NCBI GenBank assembly: GCA_018398765.1
Contig: JAHBMJ010000965.1
Span: 1-37,688 of the forward strand
Reading direction: 5' to 3'
DNA length: 37,688 nucleotides
Origin: Chromera velia
Lineage: Eukaryota; Sar; Chromeraceae
Positions 30,023 through 37,688 of this stretch are shown here, one piece after another. Position 1 is the first letter of the stretch, and every line of letters begins with the position of its first letter. The position numbers were made by a program, and so were the translations under genes. The notes beneath the pieces were generated by a model, which was given only the letters and a program-made list of their open reading frames with translations, was not told the origin of the DNA and did no database searches.

Positions 30023-31468
30023 TGAGTGTTTGGGTGTTGGAGGGGGGGCGGGTACATCTGTCTGTCTGTCCGGCCTTCTATCTGTCTGTGTGTTTTTCTT
30101 TTTTTGTTTCTATACACAGATTGATGCACAGCCTTTCTCGCGTTTGTGTGTATTCAAATTGCAGTGACAGCCTCTACGGCCTCCAGAAGACAGATCCTCT
30201 CTCTACCGCAATTCGCACGTACAAAAACTATCGCTTTGCTTCTACAAGCATCAGCAACCGGTCAGTCATCCCTCCTAGGAGAAGGTGTTTTGAATTAAGC
30301 ACGTACTCACTTGCAGCGAAAGAAAGCCAAATGAGAAGTGTTTGCGCACAAAGATAATCGACCTCGCACACGCCTGCCTGCCTGCTTGTCGGATCTTTGG
30401 TTTTTTCTTCTGCCTGTCGGCTGTCCAGTTCCTCAGGTTGCCGGTCAGCACTTTGCTTGTTCCCTCAGCTGTCGCTTGTTTTATTGCTTGTCATCCTGTC
30501 GGCATTCGATTTGCTTGCCCTCCAGTCGAAACAAAAATATGCACTCTGGTTGTGCCTTTTTCTTTATTTCCACTTGGTTCTGCTCACATGAACAGCAAGA
30601 GGGGAAGTAAATCATCCGAAAAATAGACAGGACGGCGTACGACCAATTGTATTGTACAGCCACCAGAAGGAGAGACGTACTGTGAACACACTGCCGGCAG
30701 ACTGATGCACTGCACTGTCTTGCCAGATCCCCCTACGGCGCTCATTCTTTATATGTCCTTTTCCTTCCTCCCGAAGTTTCAATTTCGTTGCCGCTCTCTT
30801 TTCTCGCCTTCTAGTCTCTTTTTCATGCTTCCCAGACCCGACACTCTACATATTCATTCTTGCTTCTTTTGTTCTTTAGATGCAAATAGATTTATACAAA
30901 ACTTGAATGCTTTGAACGCAAGATCTTCCAGAAATTCCGTTCTTTCCAGCTCCTTTTCTCCAATATTTTGTTAATCATTGAGTCTTTCTCAGACTCACTT
31001 TGCATATCGTCTCCTCTTCTCTCTTCCTGAACTCAATGCGTGCATGCCGATGGAACAGCCGACACCCCCGAGGGGGTCCGTCCCTGTCGCCCTCTTCCCC
31101 CTCCTCACACCCACCCCCTTTGGCTCACGACACATCCTCGGAGGGGGCAACACTTTCCCTCCTCAATAAGCAGCATGAGGGGATGGGGGAAGACGGAGCA
31201 GCAGCAGCAGCAGGCGGGGCGGAGAATCTAGTGAGCCCGGGGGAGAGCGAGACGGCGCTTTCCCTCCCAGTCCATACATGCACACGCCTAGTGAAGTGGC
31301 AGGGGGAGAATTTAAATAATCGCAGGGGGGGAGGGGGGCTGCTGGGGAAGGGGGGGACTGGTGGTGCCGTGCGGACACACGCAGGCTGCTGCCCTGTAGA
31401 GCGCTTCGTGCACCTCGGCAGGGCAGTGCAAGACATGGCACAGGACTTACTGAAGCCACACGTGTAAG
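30023..31468. other. Pyrimidine-rich stretch without a supported gene
   Basis: The plus strand is strongly T/C-rich, opposite to the 8.8-21 kb region. This fits long plus-strand introns or UTR, but no exon chain could be built. Open frames here are Phe/Ser/Leu/Cys-rich and look like translated pyrimidine tracts. Confidence 0.45.
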
Positions 31469-31583
31469 TGAATGAGGGAGTCAGTGAGCGAGTGAGTGAG
31501 TGAGTAAGTGAGTGAATGAGTGAGTGAGTAAGTGAGTGAATGAGTGAGTCAGGGAGGGAGGGAGGGAGGGAGGGAGGGAGGGA
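31469..31583. repeat. (GTGA)n then (GGGA)n microsatellite
   Basis: GTGAGTGA-type tetranucleotides with AAGT/AATG variants, then GGGA units. TTGA-type tetranucleotides recur at about 31640-31730. Confidence 0.95.
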
Positions 31584-32852
31584 GAAATGAGAGAATGTAT
31601 TCATATCATCATTCTCAGTTCACAGGGTATTCTTTTATCTATTGACTGATTGTTTGATCGATTGATTGAAGAATGGATGGAGAGGTGAATTGATCGATTG
31701 ATCAATCATTTGATAAATTGAATTAATCAGCTCTGTCACTGTCTCAGTTCGCCTACCTGTCTGCCCATGAAAATTCTGTAATCTCTCTTTTCGAATATCC
31801 GGAAGGAGAAACACGTGACTCTGGACAAATACAGACGAATGTGCACCAGACGTACAAAACCACTCGAATGTGGATGCATGAAAAAAAGACAAACAAGGCA
31901 TTGACGCGGATGCATGCAGACACGAGAGAGGAACGACGCCTCTGAAGCTCGCTAGGGCCAAAATTCTCCTCGACCAAAAACTCCAGAGGGACCTCAACGT
32001 AGCAGGTGTGTGTGTGTGTGTGTGGTCAATTTCATGTTGTCAGAAGCAGTTTTTCTGTCTTTCGCCCCCCTTCCACTCGTTTCTCATCCTTTCTGCTCCC
32101 TTCTTCCATGCAGGCAGTAGTTTTCTCTTGCACCCGTTTCTCTTTTCTTCGTCTTCTGTCCTTTCCGTTTGCGCCCCAATCAAAGAATTTCATCGTGTAT
32201 CCTTCCGTCTTAGCAAACGTTTGTGTCGTCTTCCCTTCTTTGTTTTGTTTTCTTGATCCACGTGAGTTTCTGAACAGTCGTGCTCAGTTTTGCTCTTCCT
32301 TGTCATTTTGTTTTTTATTTTCGTCTGCTCATTCAGGGGCAACTCCGGCAGCGCGACGACGCGCTGTTCTCCGTGCGAACACTCTGGACTTTCCGGGTTT
32401 GTCTCCCGGTCTCTCTCTCTGTCTCCCTCTTTGCCCTTCTCTTGGGGTCTTTCTGCGGCTTTTCACTTATCTTTCAATGTTGCTTTTTGTTCTTTAGCCT
32501 CCAGTTCTGCGTGCAAAACATTCAGGTTTTTCAGGCGGATCGCCTTTTCTTCTCGTGTCTTGTCTACTGCTTCACGTTTGCAAGTCTATTGCTTGCTGCT
32601 TCGGTTTTTTTCCCGATGATTCGACGTGAAGTGAATCCTGTGGACCTCCGGTGAGAAGCACTTAGGCGACAAGCATGCCGACGTTCTTCATGGAATGGTA
32701 GTCTTGTTCAGTGTACTCACTCCAAGAGTCTGCAGGGTCATGTCTTCGATCCATCGACGTTGCGATGTGTGTACGCAAGCGTCGCTGTGCATCGCATTAT
32801 TTGAACGCGGCAGAAAAAGAGAGAGCTAGGCCGTTGGCGGCATCTGCGCTGA
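31584..32852. other. No supported gene; includes a short (GT)n
   Basis: A (GT)n run lies at 32006-32024. 32030-32650 is pyrimidine-rich on plus. A donor-like CCGGTGAGAAG is at about 32649. Nothing convincing as an exon before 32853. Confidence 0.4.
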
Positions 32853-33062
32853 TTTCGATCTCAAGGAATCGAATGTACAGGAAAATTTTTGAAGGCACTT
32901 CAACGACACAGCGGAGAGAAAGCTGAGAGGAGAATCGCTGGTGCGCGTAAAGCCTTTTGCCAAGCCGCCGATCTTACGTCCGCACAGATGAGCGAGGGAG
33001 GTAACACAATGATTGCATTCCCTCGACCAAAGAAACAGATCACTCTACACATTCGCTTTTGA
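32853..33062 (+). CDS. Possible exon of an unrecognised gene
   Basis: This open frame of 69 codons (bounded by TGA at 32850 and TGA at 33060) has a helical, charged sequence including LKALQRHSGEKAERRIAGAR and a Met-Ser-Glu-Gly-Gly start-like segment. Boundaries are unknown. It precedes the better-supported exon at 33137 by 75 bases. Confidence 0.35.
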   Translation, partial: FRSQGIECTGKFLKALQRHSGEKAERRIAGARKAFCQAADLTSAQMSEGGNTMIAFPRPKKQITLHIRF

Positions 33063-33136
33063 TGCATCTGCATACAGTATAGTGGGCTTCCATGGATGGA
33101 CACTTTTCGGTGCACGTCCTGTGCTGCATGTGCAGA

Positions 33137-33344
33137 CTTGAGTGATGAGCAGGTGGCCTCGTTCCGCTCTCACCTCGGATGGACCCAGGAAACCGCTTTG
33201 AGAGAAATCGAGAAGGCCTTGGCGTCAGACAGAGTAAGAGCAAGGGAGATGGACTCAATGCGGAGACAACAAGAAGTAGCCAAAATTATTCAAAACACAG
33301 GGGAAGCACAGAACAGCGCACAGAGAATGTTTGCTCTTGTGTGA
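33137..33344 (+). CDS. Terminal exon of an unrecognised plus-strand gene
   Basis: An acceptor GTGCTGCATGTGCAG ends at 33136. The frame then reads DLSDEQVASFRSHLGWTQET and continues Ala-Leu-Arg-Glu-Ile-Glu-Lys-Ala-Leu, followed by a charged helix and TGA at 33342-33344. The first 35 residues faintly resemble a UBA-type three-helix unit, which is only a suggestion. It ends 134 bases before the transposon terminus at 33478. Confidence 0.45.
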
Positions 33345-33678
33345 CTGGCTAGATAGTCCCGTGTGTATAAGTAGAAAACCTGTAACCACATTCTTTCGCT
33401 AGTCGATACATCGGTCGATATCTTGTTGCTGTACATACTTCTGTAAAACCGTCACGGTTTGAACGTGGCCAAAATATCATCAGTGGGTTAACTCACTAAT
33501 GATTAGTGACTGATTAAGGTAAAGCAATAATCATTAGTAGGTCATTACATAATTTTAATAATGATTACTGACATACTGTTAGAGAAACGCATAATGATTA
33601 TAAGAAGCACCTAATCAGAACAATCATTATCCGTTCATAAGAAACATCTAATCAGACTAATCATTATTCACATGTGTT

Positions 33679-34840
33679 TCATGAATATGTATCAATCCAG
33701 CCACGCAGCTTCTTTCGTCCCTCTTTTCCGCAAAGGAAATCTGGCATAATGCGAATGCGATCAGCCACCGAGTCAGTCGGAAGAATAGCATACTGTCTAA
33801 GCTCAGTATACTTACACCATGGAATTAATTTTGCACGAGGCCACACTTCAGTCACATGGAACTCAAGTTTTTTCCACAAACGGAAGAAAACGAAATTCGT
33901 ATTCAATTGGCACAGCTGCCAAAGATCTGAACTCAAATGATGAAGCTGCATGCTAGGTTGTGTTACGATACTGAAGATAAGACGAAGCCGCCCACCCACA
34001 ATAGAATCCCCTTCCTGTACATATGGAAGAGGCTGCAACGGAACACCCCTGAACGACGTGCAAAGATTACACAGCACGTCATCAAAGACTGCTGTGTTGC
34101 TGATCATTCCCTGATGCCCTGAAAACCATGCACGAAAAGAGATGGCTTCTTCCCTCATGTCATCTACAACCCCCCCCTCAATCTGCTCAGGCTGCGATAT
34201 ACTTCGGAGCATGCATTTCTTCAACGTGTTTTTCTTCTGGAAGACTCCAGATCGAAAAACACGCACCCGACACTTTGCCTCAATCTCTTCTGCAATTGAC
34301 TTCACCTTCTGTTCTCGCTCGTCTGCAGGATCTGAATGTCGCAGCACAACAGTCAAAAGAAAAGAGGCGAGAAGAGAAGAAATTTCTTTTCCTCCTCCAA
34401 TCGTGCGCTCTCCAGTGACGGAAAGAGGGAGAGACATTTCGCCAACCAACCCAAACACCTGTTTTTCCACTCTCTTGCGCAGCTCTCTTAACCGCCTTCG
34501 ACGTCTCTCTGCGTCTTTAGATGAAAAAACTTCTTGCAGCTGCTCAAGTAAATGTATACGGTCACAGAGCGACTTCCTTCCTCCAAACTCTTTGGGAGAG
34601 ATGCATGAAAGGAACTTGTACATAGATGAGTGCCCTTTTTCGAAAGCTTCAGTGCTTCCCATCAACAATTGCGCATGCTGCCTCACCTGATCTGTCATGT
34701 GAAAGCCCACATTATGCGGTTTGATCTTTTTTCCCCCTTCCTTTATCACACTCAAATCATTCAAGAGGTTCATCATGCCTTTCTGACTCTTTTTTGCCGC
34801 CTGACCAAATGAATTCAGAGCAGTTTCTGTCCAAACTGTC
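33679..34840 (-). CDS. Transposase C-terminal exon (CACTA/Plavaka type)
   Basis: The acceptor TGTTCTCTTTGTAG sits just right of 34840. The exon is open for about 386 codons to TGA 33679. FHMTDQVRQHAQLLMGSTEA and FEKGH match the H...H/I-R...G...(S/T)T-E-x-F-E...H signature after the catalytic core of Plavaka and TNP2-type transposases, and GRKSLCDRIHLLEQLQ fits the following conserved Arg-Asp-Ile helix. The rest is basic and unrecognised. The last residues overlap the terminal repeat, so the stop lies inside the subterminal region. This is the longest intact frame in the window. Confidence 0.65.
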
Positions 34841-34913
34841 CTACAAAGAGAACAAACCACAGAGGCATTTCAAGCAAACACTTCCACTCGCAAGACAAGG
34901 ACAGGCGGGACGC

Positions 34914-35252
34914 TTAGGTCAGGGTTTTCTCGCTTTCCAAGATTGGCGAGGGCAAAAGAGGCTGCGCACAAGAATTGTTTTCTCTGCCTCGCTGTGAATC
35001 CGTTCCAAGAGGGATGCCTCTAGGAAGGACAGAGGAATATGACAGATACCGCTCAATAAGAGCCACGCTTTTTTTTTTGTATTCGCGAGGGAAAAAGTCG
35101 CTCTCTGTCTTCAGAAGCATGTCTATCAAATATGATGCGCACCCCTGCCGACCAGAGTGCATCTCATCAGGAGGGGACTGATACATAGGCTCAAAAGCGG
35201 TAAAATGAAAAAAGAACGGCTCTGTCTGCGTGAAATGGAATGAATTCGCCTT
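34914..35252 (-). CDS. Transposase middle exon with DxxH-type motif
   Basis: The acceptor CTTGTCTTTAG sits just right of 35252. The frame includes FTAFEPMYQSPPDEMHSGRQ, then a Leu-rich helix, matching the conserved Asp...His block of Plavaka/TNP2 transposases (usually D-x-x-H...G...L). LPRGIP near the end fits the following conserved strand. The donor is not resolved; the frame runs to a TGA near 34914. The Asp would be a catalytic metal ligand by family analogy. Confidence 0.6.
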   Translation of the reverse strand, partial: KANSFHFTQTEPFFFHFTAFEPMYQSPPDEMHSGRQGCASYLIDMLLKTESDFFPREYKKKSVALIERYLSYSSVLPRGIPLGTDSQRGRENNSCAQPLLPSPILESEKTLT

Positions 35253-35285
35253 CTAAAGACAAGACAGCGCTTCACTTGCATTCTT

Positions 35286-35433
35286 TTATGCTGTGATTGA
35301 CAAACTGGCGTTTTTGCTCTTCTTTGACTCTTCCTTCATCTCTTTGTATTGAGCTTGATACCACTCACGATCTTTTGCGGCCCACCTTTCTGCAGGAAAG
35401 GAGTGAAGGTCCTCTGTGTTGACTTGGCAAGAC
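35286..35433 (-). CDS. Transposase exon with the second half of a CxxC motif
   Basis: It joins to 35634 by a phase-2 GT-AG intron (35434-35633), giving T-C-T-L-P-C-R-S-C-Q-V at the junction, a CxxC-V block typical before the middle of Plavaka transposases. It then reads ERWAAKDREWYQAQYKEM and a Lys/Ser run. The frame hits TAA at 35286; a frame change is needed to reach the next exon. Confidence 0.55.
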
Positions 35434-35633
35434 CTACAAAAAATAGAGGGGAGGGGGCAAGAGAGACAGGACCCGACAGGACCATAACTCGAAGGGCGTA
35501 GACAGAAATGAAAGAAGAAGGTCAAAACAAGAGAGAACGGGACAGGACAGAGACAGGCAAGCAAAGATGGAAAAGGAGAGAGACGGGTAGAGGAGGGAGT
35601 AGGGGACAAAAGGAGCAATAAAGACTCACTGAC
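35434..35633 (-). other. Intron of the transposase gene
   Basis: 200 bp on the minus strand from GTCAGTGAGT to a pyrimidine-rich end ATTTTTTGTAG. Removal joins two coding stretches in phase. Confidence 0.6.
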
Positions 35634-36652
35634 CTGCAAGGAAGTGTACAGGTAGTCTTATCAAACTGTTGTATCATTTTGTTGGCCTCGGGCTCATCCA
35701 AAGCCAGCATCTACAGGGGCGTGTGAAGGATAACATCTCTTTGCCCCACTTCCCCCCTCCCCCGTTCGTCCATGATCGCCCCCCCAGGTTCCAGAAACGA
35801 AAACGAATGTCCCTCAGACTCGGCTTGGGCCAAGTCTGAGAAGAAGAATATTGTCATTTTATTGTGGAGCTGTTTAAGAGCCTGCTGTGTTTCTGGGGTG
35901 TCCTCTTCCTCCAGCAGTTTGGTGCTCGGCCAAAACCCCAAGCACACCTTCCCTAACGCGCTTTGCATCAGGTTGAGGTCAAAAGAGGTACTGGAGAGAT
36001 ACATTGGGGTGAAACGCTTTTTTGCCATTCTCTCCCTGTTAAATACGGCAGGCAATAAGCCTCTCTCTGGCTCTTTGCTTGCTACCGACGGTGGGATCAA
36101 GGCAGTGAAAGCGTCTGAAAAGAAATCACCTGTGTTTGGATGAGGTCTGTACACCCTTTCCAGGGTAGCTGCCTCCCCAGATCCCCCACTGCCCTCCTCC
36201 ACCGCTTTTCTCTGGTATACTTGTTCTGGGTGTGTCTTAATGCTGCGATAACTTTTCGGCTAGCGCAGACAAGTGCGTGTGATCATGTGTTGCAAAGCGT
36301 TAAGGGGCTGGCGATACAAGAGAGTGAACTCTCTCTACTCTTTCGTCTTTTGGTTGACCAGACGCTCGTTTCGAAAAGTTTTTGCATGAAAGGGTGGGAC
36401 CTCAGCGACGACCCCCTGCCCTACCATATTTCTGTACTTGGCCTGAAATTTCTCTCTTAACGTTCTCACAGCTTGCCGCGTCTCTCCCATCTTCTGATGC
36501 CCCCTCCTCAAGAGGTCTTCTATCAAAAAGTCGGGGTCTTGCAACATGTTGAGCAACTCTGTTGACTTCGAGTCACTAAGCCCTAACAGACTAACAACAA
36601 ACAAAAAGCGTGCCTGACTTAGCCTGACTGTACGAAATATACTTCCAAACAT
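35634..36652 (-). pseudogene. Transposase N-proximal exon with three in-frame TAG
   Basis: One frame of 339 codons has TAG at 36335, 36260 and 35711 and no other stop or indel. It begins with a helical LSDSKSTELLNMLQDPDFL segment, continues through LLYRQPLNALQHM (recalling the R-(D)-P-L block of Plavaka), then RFTPMYLSSTSFDLNLMQS, and ends in MIQQFDKTTCTLPC at the intron. Gln suits each TAG position by context. Unless TAG is read or spliced around, the product is truncated. Confidence 0.55.
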
Positions 36653-36659
36653 ACTCAGT

Positions 36660-37068
36660 TTCTTCAGTCAGAGGGTTCTCATCCTCCCACTCGGAGCTGT
36701 CGCTATCGCTCTCGTCCTCTCAACCTCCATCGCCGTCTGCACCATCTGCATGTGAATCGAGCTCCTGCTCACCCCCAACGTAGCCCCTATCATGCGGTGA
36801 GGCATCATACAATATATCGTCCACCGCCTCGGGTTCTCGGAAGCTGGGCCTCCCCCAGCGTTATTCTGTGTGCGTCTCGCAGATGATTGGTAATAAAAGA
36901 ATTTTTGGATATGGGGCCAGAATGTCGAATCGTCCATCCGCACCCTAGTCCAGGGTATCGCCACACGTCCACATCTCCAAACTTTTGCGACGATCTTTCA
37001 AACAGAGCACGACCTCTGGCTCCTTTCCCCAGGCCCTTCCTACGGGGCGGCTTTTGAGTTGAAGCCAT
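36660..37068 (-). pseudogene. Transposase N-terminus with BED-like finger and acidic linker, frame-broken
   Basis: A Met at 37066-37068 starts a basic segment, then VDVWRYPGLGCGWTI and NSFITNHLRDAH. This is a BED-type zinc-finger layout in which the second Cys is replaced, leaving C...H-x4-H. After about 36810 coding character moves to the next frame (Asp/Glu/Ser-rich, one TGA), and again before 36652. Either short introns or indels explain this. BED fingers bind transposon ends. Confidence 0.45.
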
Positions 37069-37260
37069 AACGGCACCGCGTTCACAGAACAAAAAGCTAC
37101 TTGAGGCTGCTTGAGGCGGAATGAGGCGACTTTTGAGGCTACTTGCTGACCAAATGCTTCAAAAAGAGGAACAGAAAGAGATAGCAGAGAGAGGCTGCTG
37201 AACGCTGCAGGTTGCTTTTCCCCGTTGCACAGTATTGCGCTGCATATCGCTGCGTGCGCG

Positions 37261-37268
37261 TATATATA
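37261..37268 (-). promoter_or_regulatory. Possible TATA box
   Basis: TATATATA sits about 195 bases upstream of the transposase Met at 37068. It is only a sequence match and equally good on either strand. Confidence 0.2.
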
Positions 37269-37331
37269 AGCCCCTGCCCTTGAATTTTGTACGGTCAAAA
37301 TACATAAAATTTTGATGATAAAATTTTGAAG

Positions 37332-37688
37332 TTAGGCTTTGTACCAAGCAGGCTGTGCGGGTGTATGTCGGTAGGCATTGTGCTTGTGCACATGATGGCA
37401 ATACTGACAGATCAATTCAACATCATCTGGATGATTGGTGTTAAAAACAGTATCGATCTACTGGTCTTTATTTCCGGGCCCAATTTTTTTTACTGTAATC
37501 TTCCCGAGAGAGAACTTCCGGTGAGTGCCCAGACGATAGTTGTTGTGATGCATATCATACAGGTTGCGCCCACCAGGAAGATCGGGAAGGCCACAAGCAC
37601 CACAACGCTCACAACAATTTCTAAAAACAGTTCGAATTTCTGTTTTGATTGCTTTGTTAGCCTGCTTGATGGTCCAGCCGTGTACATA
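37332..37688 (-). pseudogene. HNH endonuclease fragment, 5' end beyond the window, one TAG
   Basis: A frame of 118 codons enters from the right edge and ends in TAA at 37332-37334. It has IKTEIRTVFRNCCERCGACG (the CxxC half of the zinc site), then DMHHNNYRLGTHRKFSLGK with the His-His and Asn of the HNH core, then ELICQYCHHVHKHN (second CxxC with the closing His residues). This order is that of HNH nucleases found in phages, large DNA viruses and homing elements. TAG at 37458-37460 follows a Gln between the core and the second CxxC. The N-terminal context is not visible. Confidence 0.65.

Larger units (their letters stand above)
33478..37260 (-). mobile_element. CACTA/Plavaka-like DNA transposon (copy B)
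   Basis: The 3' terminus begins CAGTGGGTTAACTCACTAATG at 33478 and is the inverted partner of 481-733. At least six AATGATTA/TAATCATT motifs occur within 200 bp, as in the subterminal repeats of CACTA elements. Minus-strand transposase exons fill 33679-37068. The 5' terminus was not found; the right limit given is a guess bounded by the HNH fragment at 37332. No TSD could be checked. Confidence 0.65.

Noticed and set aside
29782-32654. Many Phe/Ser/Leu/Cys-rich plus-strand open frames
   Set aside because: Composition reflects pyrimidine tracts; no domains, and no consistent exon chain.

Overview
The window is eukaryotic nuclear DNA that is poor in intact genes and rich in transposable elements. 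GT-AG introns, short phase-compatible exons, long CT/GA microsatellites, inverted-repeat elements with target-site duplications (TSDs), a Copia-like gag-pol and a CACTA/Plavaka-like transposase all point this way; nothing looks bacterial. The organism is probably a protist alga. A chromerid such as Chromera is my best guess, from general gene style only, and it is not proven. No rRNA, tRNA or CRISPR array was recognised.

Layout. 1-733: CT satellite and the 3' end of a CACTA-type element. 734-3404 (minus): a Copia-like retrotransposon relic whose gag-pol frame is free of indels for about 880 codons but carries six in-frame stops. 3386-8300 (plus): two decayed genes, one with a GIY-YIG/T5orf172-like domain and one Gln-rich and unrecognised. 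Each is split by a non-autonomous element that left a perfect TSD, and removing the insert restores the frame. A third inverted-repeat element lies between them. 8795-24200 (minus): what looks like one large gene, or gene family, built from duplicated small exons, including a 2-kb cassette present twice (8795-10815 and 18755-20785). Into this region a 1029-bp element with a 9-bp TSD has inserted at 17120-18148. The region also holds a 392-bp foldback palindrome, a decayed protein gene (13418-14670) and several minisatellites. 24200-32850 is mostly non-coding, with simple repeats. 32853-33344 (plus) holds the 3' end of an unknown gene. 33478-37100 (minus) is a CACTA/Plavaka-like transposon with a multi-exon transposase, and its 3' terminus is an inverted copy of the one at 481-733. 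The right edge holds an HNH nuclease fragment (minus).

A theme across the window: premature in-frame stops in otherwise frame-intact genes are overwhelmingly TAG (19 TAG, 4 TGA, 2 TAA by my count), mostly where Gln would fit, while these frames end in TGA or TAA. Either cytosine methylation at CAG/CTG and CG sites has eroded silenced DNA by C-to-T change, or UAG is read as sense in these elements. I favour the first but cannot exclude the second.
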